Of a stretch of 37,582 nt of DNA, positions 1 through 8,039 are shown in pieces; position 1 is the first letter of the stretch, and each line of letters opens with the position of its first letter. The position numbers and the translations under genes are program-made. Source of the DNA: Arthrobacter sp. Its GTDB lineage: Bacteria > Actinomycetota > Actinomycetes > Actinomycetales > Micrococcaceae. The DNA lies in contig JARIBG010000099.1 in NCBI GenBank assembly GCA_029257465.1, positions 1 to 37,582 of the forward strand, given 5' to 3'. The notes beneath the pieces are model-generated. The model was given only the letters and a program-made list of their open reading frames with translations. It was not told the DNA's origin and did no database searches.

Positions 1-58
1 GCCAGGATCCGCCGGGCTGCGGATGCTCCCGTCGGGGCTGGACGGCGGTGTGGCTCAC
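1..58 (-). CDS. 5' end of an unidentified minus-strand gene (possibly protein O-mannosyltransferase)
   Basis: Only about 19 codons are inside the window, from a GTG read leftwards (first residues VSHTAVQPRREH). The start is supported by a TACCAT -10 box exactly 6 nt before the GTG, nearly identical in layout to the rsmA start at 9055. The peptide is too short to identify. In Arthrobacter relatives the gene divergent from rsmI is commonly a dolichyl-phosphate-mannose-protein mannosyltransferase, so that is the guess from context. No domain can be seen here. Confidence 0.4.
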   Translation of the reverse strand, partial: MSHTAVQPRREHPQPGGSW

Positions 59-64
59 CCTGAC

Positions 65-70
65 ATGGTA
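65..70 (-). promoter_or_regulatory. -10 box of the leaderless minus-strand gene at the left edge
   Basis: TACCAT on the minus strand, followed by 6 nt and then GTG at 58. The predicted transcription start coincides with the start codon. No clear -35 box is visible. The rest of 59-211 is the divergent promoter region with rsmI and shows no further gene. Confidence 0.4.
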
Positions 71-199
71 CCGGCGCAGCCGCGGCAGCCACGGCAGGTC
101 CGACGCGGTCGCGGCGGGATGCGACAGGCGCTGCCGAATGCTTGGTCCTACCGGCGGGCTCGCCGCAGGACAGCTCCGAGGGTCGATGGGGCTGCAGGA

Positions 200-205
200 T
201 AGGCT
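200..205 (+). promoter_or_regulatory. -10 box of leaderless rsmI
   Basis: TAGGCT lies 6 nt before the GTG at 212, so the transcript is predicted to begin at or next to the start codon. There is no Shine-Dalgarno sequence before this GTG, which fits leaderless initiation, a common mode in actinobacteria. Confidence 0.45.
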
Positions 206-211
206 GGTGCG

Positions 212-1228
212 GTGAAGCAGCCACCCCATGCCGCCGGACAGGACGGGTCCGCCGTGCCAGAGCCGGAGCCAGAGCCAGAGCTAGAGCCGGAGACCGGTCA
301 GCCGGACGGGACCGGAACAGCCGAGCCGGCCGATGCGCAGCCGGGCACCTCGCGCCCGATCACGGCCTACCGGGGTACGGCGGGCGATGACAGCGGTCGG
401 GGGCGCGTGGTCCTGGCCGCCACACCGATCGGCAACGCGGGGGACGCGACCGAGCGACTGATCGGGCTCCTGCACAGCGCCGACGTCGTCGCCGCCGAGG
501 ACACGCGCCGCCTCCACCGCCTCGTGCAGGCCCTCGACGTGCACCCGACCGGGCGGGTGATCAGCTATCACGAGCACAACGAGGAGGAGCGCACACCCGA
601 ACTCCTCGACCTCGTCCGGGACGGCGCTACCGTCCTGGTGGTCACGGACGCCGGGATGCCCGCGGTGTCGGACCCGGGCTACCGCCTCGTCGAGGCCGCC
701 GTCGCCGAGGGGCTCGATCTCACCGTCGTCCCCGGCGCTTCGGCGGTTCTGGCGGCGCTGGCGCTGTCCGGACTCCCGACCGACAGATTCTGCTTCGAGG
801 GTTTCCTGCCCCGTAAGGCGGGTCTGCGGGCGGGCCGACTCGCCGATCTCACCTCCGAGCGGCGCACCATGGTGTTCTTCGAGGCACCCCACCGGCTCGA
901 GGCGATGCTGCGTTCGCTGCAGCAGGAGTTCGGCTCGGACCGCCCGGCCGCCGTGGCACGCGAGTTGACGAAGGTGCACGAGCAGGTGATCCGGGGAACG
1001 CTCCTGGATCTGCTGCAGTGGGCGCAGGAGTCCGAGGTGCGCGGTGAGATCGCCGTCGTCGTCGGAGGTGCTCCGGACGCTCCTGATTCCCGGCCGGAGG
1101 ATCACGTCTCCGAGGTCGCCGTCCTGCTCGAGGGCGGTATGCGGCTCAAGGACGCCGTTTCAGCCGTGTCCGCCGAGAAGCGCGTCAGCAAGCGCGAGCT
1201 CTATGCGGCGGTGATCGCCTCCCGCTGA
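212..1228 (+). CDS. rsmI: 16S rRNA (cytidine(1402)-2'-O)-methyltransferase RsmI
   Basis: RsmI 2'-O-methylates C1402 in the decoding centre of 16S rRNA, using S-adenosylmethionine. The tetrapyrrole-methylase fold is clear from about residue 65: VVLAATPIGNAGDAT near the start, AEDTRRLHRL, DAGMPAVSDPGYRL and the VPGASAVLAALALSGLP stretch, followed by the FEGFLPRK motif. The product is 338 aa, about 50-60 longer than usual, because of an acidic, proline-rich N-terminal extension (PEPEPEPELEPE near residues 17-28). The GTG start is chosen because a TAGGCT -10 box sits 6 nt upstream. A later start near residue 60 would give a normal-sized enzyme, but I see no ribosome binding site there. It stands alone, divergent from the edge gene. 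Confidence 0.93.
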   Translation: MKQPPHAAGQDGSAVPEPEPEPELEPETGQPDGTGTAEPADAQPGTSRPITAYRGTAGDDSGRGRVVLAATPIGNAGDATERLIGLLHSADVVAAEDTRRLHRLVQALDVHPTGRVISYHEHNEEERTPELLDLVRDGATVLVVTDAGMPAVSDPGYRLVEAAVAEGLDLTVVPGASAVLAALALSGLPTDRFCFEGFLPRKAGLRAGRLADLTSERRTMVFFEAPHRLEAMLRSLQQEFGSDRPAAVARELTKVHEQVIRGTLLDLLQWAQESEVRGEIAVVVGGAPDAPDSRPEDHVSEVAVLLEGGMRLKDAVSAVSAEKRVSKRELYAAVIASR

Positions 1229-1242
1229 TGCGTCCTGTGCAA

Positions 1243-1263
1243 GGGCCCAAGCGGAACGGGCCC
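1243..1263 (+). terminator. possible weak terminator after rsmI
   Basis: GGGCCC at 1243-1248 can pair with GGGCCC at 1258-1263 over a 9-nt loop. There is no T-run after it, so an intrinsic terminator is only a possibility. Confidence 0.25.
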
Positions 1264-1275
1264 CTGTGGTGCAGC

Positions 1276-1310
1276 GTCCAGTGGACAGTGGTACGGGCCG
1301 GGGTTAGCGT
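1276..1310 (+). promoter_or_regulatory. sigma-70-type promoter of the aldehyde dehydrogenase gene with overlapping dyad
   Basis: A -35 box TGGACA (1282-1287) is followed after 17 nt by a -10 box TAGCGT (1305-1310), giving a start near 1317 and a leader of about 50 nt. A perfect short dyad, GTCCA-G-TGGAC at 1276-1286, overlaps the -35 box and could be a repressor operator. The operator role is inference. Confidence 0.5.
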
Positions 1311-1366
1311 GAGCGGGAATGCCCCTCACGGGCACATCCGCCGAAATCTTCGTGAAGGAGCTCAGT

Positions 1367-2848
1367 ATGGCTGTCACCATCGACCAGGAGAACGCGTTGC
1401 TCGGGAAGGTCCCTACGGGACTGTTCATCAACGGTGAGTGGCGGCCCTCCTCGTCGGGAGCCACCTTCGACGTCCAGGACCCGGCGACGGGCAGCACGCT
1501 GCTCACGATCGCCGACGCGACGGCCGAGGACGGCATGGCCGCCCTCGACGCCGCCGTCGCGGCGCAGGCGGGGTGGGCTGCCACGGCTCCTCGCGAGCGC
1601 GGTGAGATCCTGCGCCGCGCCTTCGACCTGGTCACCGCACGCGCCGACGAGTTCGCGCTGCTGATGACGCTCGAGATGGGCAAGCCGCTCGCCGAGTCAC
1701 GCGGGGAGGTGACCTACGGTGCGGAGTTCCTCCGCTGGTTCTCCGAGGAGGCCGTGCGCGCATCGGGCCGGTACTCCATGGCACCCGACGGCAAGTCGCG
1801 GCTGCTGGTGAACAAGAAGCCCGTGGGGCCGTGCCTGCTCATCACGCCGTGGAACTTCCCCCTGGCCATGGCGACGCGGAAGATCGCACCGGCCATCGCG
1901 GCCGGGTGCACGATGGTCCTCAAGCCCGCGGCCCTCACACCACTGACCTCCGCCCTCTTCGCCGCGGTCCTGCAGGAGGCTGGTCTCCCGGCCGGGGTGC
2001 TGAACATCGTGACCACCACCCAGGCCGGCAGCGTCACGGGCCCGCTCATCGAGGACTCCCGGCTGCGCAAGCTCTCCTTCACCGGGTCCACGCCGGTGGG
2101 GCGCAGTCTCCTCGCGGCGGCGTCGGCCAATGTGCTGCGGACGTCGATGGAGCTCGGCGGCAATGCACCGTTCGTGGTCTTCGAGGACGCGGATCTCGGG
2201 GCTGCCGTCGACGGCGCCATGCTGGCCAAGCTGCGGAACATGGGGGAGGCGTGCACGGCGGCGAACCGGTTCATCGTCCACGAGTCCGTGGCCGAACGCT
2301 TCGCGGACGCCCTCGTGGAGCGCATGGAGACCATGACGACGGCGCGCGGTACCGAGGACGACTCGAAGCTCGGTCCGCTCATCGACGGCAAGAGCCGCGA
2401 CAAGGTCCACGAACTGGTGTCCGCTGCCGTGGCCGACGGCGCACGGGCGGCCACCGGCGGGGAGCCGGTGTCCGGCGACGGATACTTCTACCAGGCCACG
2501 GTCCTCATGAACGTGGCCCGCTCCTCGAGGATCCTGCAGGAGGAGATCTTCGGGCCGGTCGCGCCGATCGTCACATTCACCACGGAGGACGAGGCCGTGG
2601 AGCTGGCCAACGACACCGAGTACGGTCTGGTGGCCTACGTCTTCACGCGCGATCTGAACCGGGGGCTGCGCATCGGCGAGCGGCTCGACGTCGGCATGAT
2701 GGGCCTGAACGCCGGTGTGATCTCCAATGCCGCGGCCCCCTTCGGCGGGGTCAAGCAGTCCGGTCTGGGCCGCGAGGGCGGCGCTGAGGGCATCGAGGAA
2801 TACCTGTACACGCAGTACGTGGGCATCGCGGATCCGTCTGCGTCCTGA
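1367..2848 (+). CDS. gabD: NAD(P)-dependent succinate-semialdehyde dehydrogenase (aldehyde dehydrogenase family)
   Basis: This family oxidises succinate semialdehyde to succinate, the last step of 4-aminobutyrate breakdown. The 493-aa product has the full aldehyde dehydrogenase fold: PWNFPLAMATRKIAPAIAAG in the cofactor domain, FTGSTPVGR, the general-base glutamate in MELGGNAPF, and the catalytic cysteine in GEACTAANRF. The C-terminal PFGGVKQSGLGREGG is typical of the SSADH branch. I chose ATG 1367 because AAGGAG (1355-1360) lies 6 nt upstream. An in-frame ATG at 1319, about 8 nt after the -10 box, would add 16 residues as a leaderless form and cannot be excluded. The gene is monocistronic and converges with the transglutaminase gene, 14 nt away. 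Substrate specificity is from family resemblance only. Confidence 0.88.
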   Translation: MAVTIDQENALLGKVPTGLFINGEWRPSSSGATFDVQDPATGSTLLTIADATAEDGMAALDAAVAAQAGWAATAPRERGEILRRAFDLVTARADEFALLMTLEMGKPLAESRGEVTYGAEFLRWFSEEAVRASGRYSMAPDGKSRLLVNKKPVGPCLLITPWNFPLAMATRKIAPAIAAGCTMVLKPAALTPLTSALFAAVLQEAGLPAGVLNIVTTTQAGSVTGPLIEDSRLRKLSFTGSTPVGRSLLAAASANVLRTSMELGGNAPFVVFEDADLGAAVDGAMLAKLRNMGEACTAANRFIVHESVAERFADALVERMETMTTARGTEDDSKLGPLIDGKSRDKVHELVSAAVADGARAATGGEPVSGDGYFYQATVLMNVARSSRILQEEIFGPVAPIVTFTTEDEAVELANDTEYGLVAYVFTRDLNRGLRIGERLDVGMMGLNAGVISNAAAPFGGVKQSGLGREGGAEGIEEYLYTQYVGIADPSAS

Positions 2849-2862
2849 TGGGTCGATCCGGG

Positions 2863-5289
2863 TCAGCGGCGGGTACCGGAGCGGCTGCCGTGCCACAGTG
2901 ATCGCGGGAGCAGGCGGGCCCTGATCCTCGCGGACCGGGAGGTGCTGCGGCGCAGTGCCCCGGTGACGGCGACGACGTCGTCCCAGCCCTGCGCCGGGCG
3001 TATCCGCGGCACGGTGGTGGTCATCCCGGAATTCGCGGTCCGGTGCTCGTCGACGGTAGCCACCGCGGATGCCGCGTACCGTTCCCGGTCCGCGTACTCG
3101 GCCTGCTCGTAGGCGGACCGCAGCCGCGAGAGCGAGTCCGCCGATCGATCATCGAGTCCTGCCTCCGCGGCCAGGCGCCCGGCGAAGATCCTGGGCGTCT
3201 CCGTCGGTCCCACCGGGTACCCGTAGTCGTCGGCGGTCTCCGTCGTCTCCGCCCACGCCAGCAGCGCCGCCTTCCGGCCTCCGTCCGACCGGCTCACGGC
3301 AAGGTGCCTGGAGCGTGTCCTGACCGAGCGGAGGACGAGGGGCAGCAACGCCAGCGCCAGAGCCCCTGCACCGGCGAGGAGCAGGCCGACCGGGGAGCGG
3401 ACGCCGTCGCCGGCGGAACGGCCCGACGCGGCGGGGTCCGTCGGTTCGGCGGTTGCACCCGAGGGATCCAGGGCTTCCCGTGCTCCGCCGGGATTGAGCG
3501 CGTCGGAGTCGTCGGCGCTCGCCGCTCCCGGGACGAACGTCTGCTGCGCGTAGCTCGGTACGACCCCGCGCGAGGGCGTGGGCTCGAAACGGACCCAGCC
3601 CACGCCCTCGAAGTACAGCTCGGGCCAGGCGTGGGCGTTGCGGGAGTCGACGGCGAACTCCTGGAGCTCCAGACCGCCCGGTCCCTCGTCCGTCTCGCCC
3701 GTCGCGGTCCCCGGAGTGTAGCCGATCGCCACACGGCTGGGGATGCCGGCGACGCGGGCCATCACCGCCATGGTCCCGGCGTAGTGCACGCAGTACCCCG
3801 ACCTCTCCTCGAGGAAGCGTGCCATCACGCTCATGCCGCTGGTGTCGTACCCGCCCTCCACGGGCGCCTCCACCGAGTAGGTGAACCGGGGACCGCGGAG
3901 GAAGTTCTGGATGGCCAGGGCCTTGTCGTAGGGATTGACCAGATCCCCGGTGACATCGGCGGTCGTGCCCAGGACGATCTCCGGGGTGTCGCCGGGGAGT
4001 TCGGAGAACACCTCCGGGACGGCCGTGTCGTCGGAGGGCCGGATGTCCCCGAGCCCCTCCCTGGTGGGCATCACCGAGCGGCTCCGGACGAGGTAGTCCT
4101 GGCCTGCCGTCGAGCCTCCGTCCGTTGCGATGATGGACAGATTCGCCGGGTCCCAGGACCAGTTGCCGGCAAGATCGATGACACTCTCGGGCGCATAGGG
4201 CGACAGGAGCCAGGGACTCGCGTAGCTCTTCGTCCCGATGTGGGTGTAGATCGTCGCTCCGGTCGTGGTCTCGGGTGCACCCCGCTCGGCTCCGATCCGG
4301 GTCACACCGCCCTCGCGGTCGTTGATCCGCTGGTCCGGCTCCCACCGGCTGCCGCTGAAGTCCTCGAGGGTCACAGCCCGCAGGTACACCGGGGTCTGCG
4401 AGTTCGTGGCGTAGGTGATGCGCCCGAAGCCGGAGGGGTTCCGCAGATCGTTCCCGAGCGTCACGGCGGGGTTCAGACCGGTGGCGGTACCCCAGACGCT
4501 CAGTCGTGAGCCCTGCGGGAAGGCGCCGGAGGTGAAGCCGGGGATCACCAGGGGCAGCACCACGGTCACGCTGAGTGCGGCGGCGCCGATGACGGCGCTG
4601 CGACCGACGAAACCGGAGGAGGCCCGCGCGCCGTCGCTGACGAGCCGGTTCTCACGCCACTGCGCTGCGGCGAGGACCAGGAGATAGCCGAGGACCGTGA
4701 CGACGAACGCGGACATCCCGACACCCATCGGTTTCACGATGGCGGGCGGGATCATGACGATGAGCAGCGCGAAGCCGCTGACGGCCGGTATGCGCAGCGT
4801 CGTCGAGAGGAAATCGACGAGGATGGCCACCACTCCGAGCGCCGCGCAGATCACCAGCAGCATCCCAGGGCCCGCCACGACGGGAACCACCTCCGAGACG
4901 ACCGTCTCCGAGGCCTCGGCGAGCAGGCGCCCGAGCTCGCGCCGGGCCCCCGGTCCGGGAACCACACCCAGGACGCTCTGGTGCGGGAGGAACTGCGCGG
5001 TCAGGGCTCCCATGAGGGCGACGACGCCGGCGAGGCTCGCAAGCACCCCGCCGGGACGCAGCGCGCGCACGAGGGCCACGAGGAGCAGCACCGGGACGAT
5101 CGTGCGGATCACGGGTCGCAGCCAGGTCCAGGGCTCGACCACGCCGTTCAGACTCGTCGCAGCTGCAAGGACGGCGAGCAGGGTCGCGGTCGTGACCAGC
5201 CACTGCCAGGGATCGACCGGGCGGGTGGCGCGTTCCTGAGGTGGCGCGGGAGCGGGACCCGGCGCCGGCCGGGAGAGTGTGGAGGTCAT
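2863..5289 (-). CDS. TgpA-like transglutaminase-domain membrane protein (DUF3488)
   Basis: An 808-aa membrane protein, third gene of the moxR operon. The N-terminal 250 residues hold about seven hydrophobic segments, the first near residue 29. Then comes a large external region with a transglutaminase/protease-like core, one more membrane helix (SPVGLLLAGAGALALALLPLVL) and a cytoplasmic tail. Catalytic Cys500 (RSGYCVHYAG) and His553 (NAHAWPELY) are present. The third catalytic position is Glu569 (RFEPTP), 16 residues after the histidine, where TgpA has Asp. Its ATG overlaps the stop codon of the DUF58 gene (ATGA), so translation is probably coupled. MoxR-DUF58-transglutaminase operons are widespread in actinobacteria and their biological role is unsettled; a cell-envelope role is likely. 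Confidence 0.88.
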   Translation of the reverse strand: MTSTLSRPAPGPAPAPPQERATRPVDPWQWLVTTATLLAVLAAATSLNGVVEPWTWLRPVIRTIVPVLLLVALVRALRPGGVLASLAGVVALMGALTAQFLPHQSVLGVVPGPGARRELGRLLAEASETVVSEVVPVVAGPGMLLVICAALGVVAILVDFLSTTLRIPAVSGFALLIVMIPPAIVKPMGVGMSAFVVTVLGYLLVLAAAQWRENRLVSDGARASSGFVGRSAVIGAAALSVTVVLPLVIPGFTSGAFPQGSRLSVWGTATGLNPAVTLGNDLRNPSGFGRITYATNSQTPVYLRAVTLEDFSGSRWEPDQRINDREGGVTRIGAERGAPETTTGATIYTHIGTKSYASPWLLSPYAPESVIDLAGNWSWDPANLSIIATDGGSTAGQDYLVRSRSVMPTREGLGDIRPSDDTAVPEVFSELPGDTPEIVLGTTADVTGDLVNPYDKALAIQNFLRGPRFTYSVEAPVEGGYDTSGMSVMARFLEERSGYCVHYAGTMAVMARVAGIPSRVAIGYTPGTATGETDEGPGGLELQEFAVDSRNAHAWPELYFEGVGWVRFEPTPSRGVVPSYAQQTFVPGAASADDSDALNPGGAREALDPSGATAEPTDPAASGRSAGDGVRSPVGLLLAGAGALALALLPLVLRSVRTRSRHLAVSRSDGGRKAALLAWAETTETADDYGYPVGPTETPRIFAGRLAAEAGLDDRSADSLSRLRSAYEQAEYADRERYAASAVATVDEHRTANSGMTTTVPRIRPAQGWDDVVAVTGALRRSTSRSARIRARLLPRSLWHGSRSGTRR

Positions 5290-6803
5290 GATCGGCCCCT
5301 GTGAGATCGATCTTCGGAGCTGCCCGATGTACCCGATGTGCCCGATGTGCCCGATGTGCCGTGCTGGGTCCGGTCCAGTCCCGCCCAGATGACCGGCAGG
5401 ACGGCTTTGGGGGAGGCTGCCGTCGCGTACCAGCCGGCGTCGCGCAGGATGTCCAGCTGTCGTCGTGAGTCCTCAGGGCGCTCTGTGGCGATGATGGCGT
5501 AGGAGACCGAGCCGTGGTCGACGGCGGAGGCCAGCGCCCGCGCCTCGGTGTCGGTGAGGACCCCGAGGACGGCGAGGAGCGGCCCGCGATGCCCGGTGGC
5601 GGCCAGTCGGTCCAGCAGCTCGTCCCCGAAGGCTGCGTGGGCACTGCCCGGGGCCGCCGCCTCCGCCTGCGCCCGCCCGCGCCCGGCCCGCCCTGACCGC
5701 TTGGAACCTCCCGGACGCCTGGAGTGAACCGCGGTGCTGCCGGCGTGGTCGGGACGGTGTGGGCGACGCCCGGTCTCGGGTGCCAGGTCGAGGGCGGCGA
5801 GACCCTCGGCGATGCCACCGATCGCACCCGCGCCCTGATACTCCTCGTCTGAGGGGAAGGGTGCGGAGGCTGAGCGCAGCAGAGCGGGGGCGCCGTGCTG
5901 ATCGAGGAAGCGCACGGCGTAGTTGCGCTCGAGGAGGTGGGCGCTGACCGACATGACAGCGGTGACGGCCCACTCGAACGTCGGCGACGTGGTCAGCTCA
6001 TCGTTCTCGGGCGCTGTGCTGAAGGCAGCGCTGAAGCCGGTCCTGAAACTGTCCTGGCGCTGATCCATCAGGAGCGTCGCCTGCGGTGTCGTGACGGATT
6101 CCTCCTGGCGCACCATGAGTTCGCCGTGCCGTGCGGTCGCTGCCCAGTGGACGCGCCGCATCGAATCGCCGTGCCGGTACTCACGCGTCATGACGTCGTC
6201 GTCGCTGGGATTGGCCTGCCGTCGGGTCAGGGCGGGACCGTCGGCGCCACGCGATCCGGACAGGGTGGAGCCCAGGAGCTCCACGGGCGCCGGGGTGACC
6301 ACGAGCTTCCCGGTGCCTCCGAGCACATGGCGGCTCGTCACGAGGCCGAAGGGATCCATGAACTCAGCAGTGACCGGGCCGATGGCGAAGAGGCCGCGGG
6401 TGGCGCAGCGGAGCCGGTACTCGTAGCGACTGACGCCCTCGCGCGTCGGGTTGCGGGAGGGGTAGGAGAACCTCGGTGCCTCCCCGAATCGTGCGGGAAG
6501 CTGCTCCTTCATCGAGATCCGCGCTCCGCCCGCCACGGACGCCGTCAGTTCCAGACCCACCGTCGTCGTCGCCCCGACCTCCATGGACTCCGGCTGGAAG
6601 CTCCGTGCGATGGTGAACCGCGGCTTGACGATCCGCAGGACCACCATGGAGGCGACCGGAAGACTCAGGAGCAGGACCCCGACATAGAGCAGGTCCCGGC
6701 GGCCGAGCGTCTGGGCGAACAGGAGCGCCACGACCGCGGTGAGGACGAAGCCCCAGCCGCGCCGGGTGAGGACGCGGGCCCGAAGCATGCCAGGACGTGC
6801 CAT
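5286..6803 (-). CDS. DUF58 domain-containing membrane-anchored protein
   Basis: About 505 aa from the ATG at 6803. Two hydrophobic stretches near the N-terminus (GWGFVLTAVVALLFAQ and LLYVGVLLLSLPVASMVVL) anchor it. The DUF58 signature REYRHGDSMRRVHWAATARHG is intact in the middle. DUF58 proteins usually accompany MoxR ATPases and may adopt a von Willebrand A-like fold. The start at 6803 is chosen for a good ribosome binding site (GGAAGG, about 7 nt away). An in-frame ATG at 6830 lacks one, and the longest reading, from 6947, would overlap moxR. The C-terminus ends in a GTSG tandem repeat encoded by a 9-bp DNA repeat. The gene overlaps the next by four bases. Confidence 0.87.
   Translation of the reverse strand: MARPGMLRARVLTRRGWGFVLTAVVALLFAQTLGRRDLLYVGVLLLSLPVASMVVLRIVKPRFTIARSFQPESMEVGATTTVGLELTASVAGGARISMKEQLPARFGEAPRFSYPSRNPTREGVSRYEYRLRCATRGLFAIGPVTAEFMDPFGLVTSRHVLGGTGKLVVTPAPVELLGSTLSGSRGADGPALTRRQANPSDDDVMTREYRHGDSMRRVHWAATARHGELMVRQEESVTTPQATLLMDQRQDSFRTGFSAAFSTAPENDELTTSPTFEWAVTAVMSVSAHLLERNYAVRFLDQHGAPALLRSASAPFPSDEEYQGAGAIGGIAEGLAALDLAPETGRRPHRPDHAGSTAVHSRRPGGSKRSGRAGRGRAQAEAAAPGSAHAAFGDELLDRLAATGHRGPLLAVLGVLTDTEARALASAVDHGSVSYAIIATERPEDSRRQLDILRDAGWYATAASPKAVLPVIWAGLDRTQHGTSGTSGTSGTSGSSEDRSHRGRS
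5323..5359. repeat. 9-bp tandem repeat, about four copies, in the 3' end of the DUF58 gene
   Basis: The unit CCGATGTGC (plus strand) recurs about four times, the first copy with one change. On the coding (minus) strand it encodes repeated Gly-Thr-Ser. The unit is a multiple of three, so copy-number change would lengthen or shorten the tail without a frameshift. Confidence 0.85.
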
Positions 6804-6867
6804 CAGCTGCCCTTCCGGCTCGTCAGGCATCTGCCGGGAGCAGGGAGATCTACCGTGGTCAGAAGCA

Positions 6868-7893
6868 TCAGCGTCGCTGGGTCTCCCGGGCCACGGGCAC
6901 CCGGGAGAGGACATCGGCCACGATGCTCGATGCCGTGTCGCCCGCACTGGTGGCCTTCCGATCCAGGAGGAGACGGTGCGCGAGGACGGCGTCGGCCATG
7001 CCTGCGATATCGTCCGGGAGGACGAAGTCGCGACCGTCCAGGGCTGCCCCTGCCTTGGCAGCCCTCAGCAGTTGCAGCAGGGAGCGGGGGCTGGCCCCGA
7101 GCCTGAGCCCGGGGTGCTCACGCGTGGCCTGCCCGATCGCCACGGTGTAGTGCTTCACGGACGGGGAGACGAAGACGCTGCGGACCTGCCGCATCATGCC
7201 GGAGACGTCCGAGGCATCCGCCACGGGCTGGATGCGCTCGAGCGGACTCACGGACTGGTGGGACTCCAGCATGTCGGCCTCGGCGCGGGCATCCGGGTAC
7301 CCCATGGAGATCCGGGCCATGAAGCGGTCGCGCTGGGCCTCCGGCAGCGGATAGGTTCCCTCCATCTCGATCGGGTTCTGTGTGGCCACGACCATGAAGG
7401 GATCGCCGAGCGGGTGGGTGCGACCGTCGACGGTCACCTGGTGTTCCTCCATGCATTCGAGCAGGGCGGACTGCGTCTTGGCGGACGCGCGATTGATCTC
7501 GTCACCGATCACGATGTTCGCGAAGACCGGGCCGGGCCTGAACTCGAACCGGCGCGAGTCCTGGTCGAAGATCGACACCCCCGTGACGTCGGAGGGCAGC
7601 AGATCCGGAGTGAACTGGATGCGGTTGACGGTGCAGTCGATGGTCCGCGCCAGCGTCTTGGCGAGCATGGTCTTGCCCACGCCCGGCACGTCCTCGAGTA
7701 ACAGGTGGCCCTGAGCGAGGAGGACCGTGAGAGCCAGCCGGGCGGCGACCGGCTTGCCGTCGATGACCGTCTCGATCGCACCGAGGATGCGGGTCGTGAT
7801 GTCCTGGAACGCCCTGTCCGGCCCTGCCGTGGTGAGCAGGGACGCCGGCTCCGGTGTCTCCTGCGTCTCGGCGATGTCGGGTCGGGCGTCCAT
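6868..7893 (-). CDS. MoxR-family AAA+ ATPase
   Basis: A 341-aa chaperone-like ATPase. Walker A is in LLLEDVPGVGKTMLAKTLAR, Walker B in VIGDEINRASAKTQSALLECMEE, and the family sequence VATQNPIEMEGTYPLPEAQRDRF follows. The C-terminal helical lid (GASPRSLLQLLRAAKA) is present. MoxR proteins are thought to help assemble or activate protein complexes, often with DUF58/VWA partners. The partner here is the DUF58 gene 64 nt downstream. The ATG at 7893 has GGAAGG about 7 nt upstream. It is the first gene of a three-gene operon divergent from tatD. I found no convincing promoter in the 146-nt gap (7894-8039) on this strand. Confidence 0.92.
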   Translation of the reverse strand: MDARPDIAETQETPEPASLLTTAGPDRAFQDITTRILGAIETVIDGKPVAARLALTVLLAQGHLLLEDVPGVGKTMLAKTLARTIDCTVNRIQFTPDLLPSDVTGVSIFDQDSRRFEFRPGPVFANIVIGDEINRASAKTQSALLECMEEHQVTVDGRTHPLGDPFMVVATQNPIEMEGTYPLPEAQRDRFMARISMGYPDARAEADMLESHQSVSPLERIQPVADASDVSGMMRQVRSVFVSPSVKHYTVAIGQATREHPGLRLGASPRSLLQLLRAAKAGAALDGRDFVLPDDIAGMADAVLAHRLLLDRKATSAGDTASSIVADVLSRVPVARETQRR

Positions 7894-8026
7894 GGGTACC
7901 TTCCGGGCGGGCGGCTGCTGCGGTATCGCTGCAGCCGCTACTGCACGATCAGGTGCTGACCGGCTGACTGATCCAACAGAGTACTAGCTCAACACGCCCG
8001 CAGTGAGATAAGTTCCGCGCCCTGAC

Positions 8027-8032
8027 TAGGCT
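8027..8032 (+). promoter_or_regulatory. -10 box of leaderless tatD
   Basis: TAGGCT is followed by 7 nt and the ATG at 8040. The transcription start is predicted at or beside the ATG. There is no Shine-Dalgarno sequence in the short interval. Confidence 0.45.
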
Positions 8033-8039
8033 TGGCACC

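Noticed and set aside
1697..2896. 399-codon minus-strand open frame
   Set aside because: It is antisense to the aldehyde dehydrogenase catalytic domains, with no family resemblance.
3043..4509. 488-codon plus-strand open frame
   Set aside because: It is antisense to the transglutaminase membrane protein, with Arg/Gly/Pro-rich composition typical of shadow frames.
5895..7106. 403-codon plus-strand open frame
   Set aside because: It spans the DUF58-MoxR junction in antisense and is a composition artefact.
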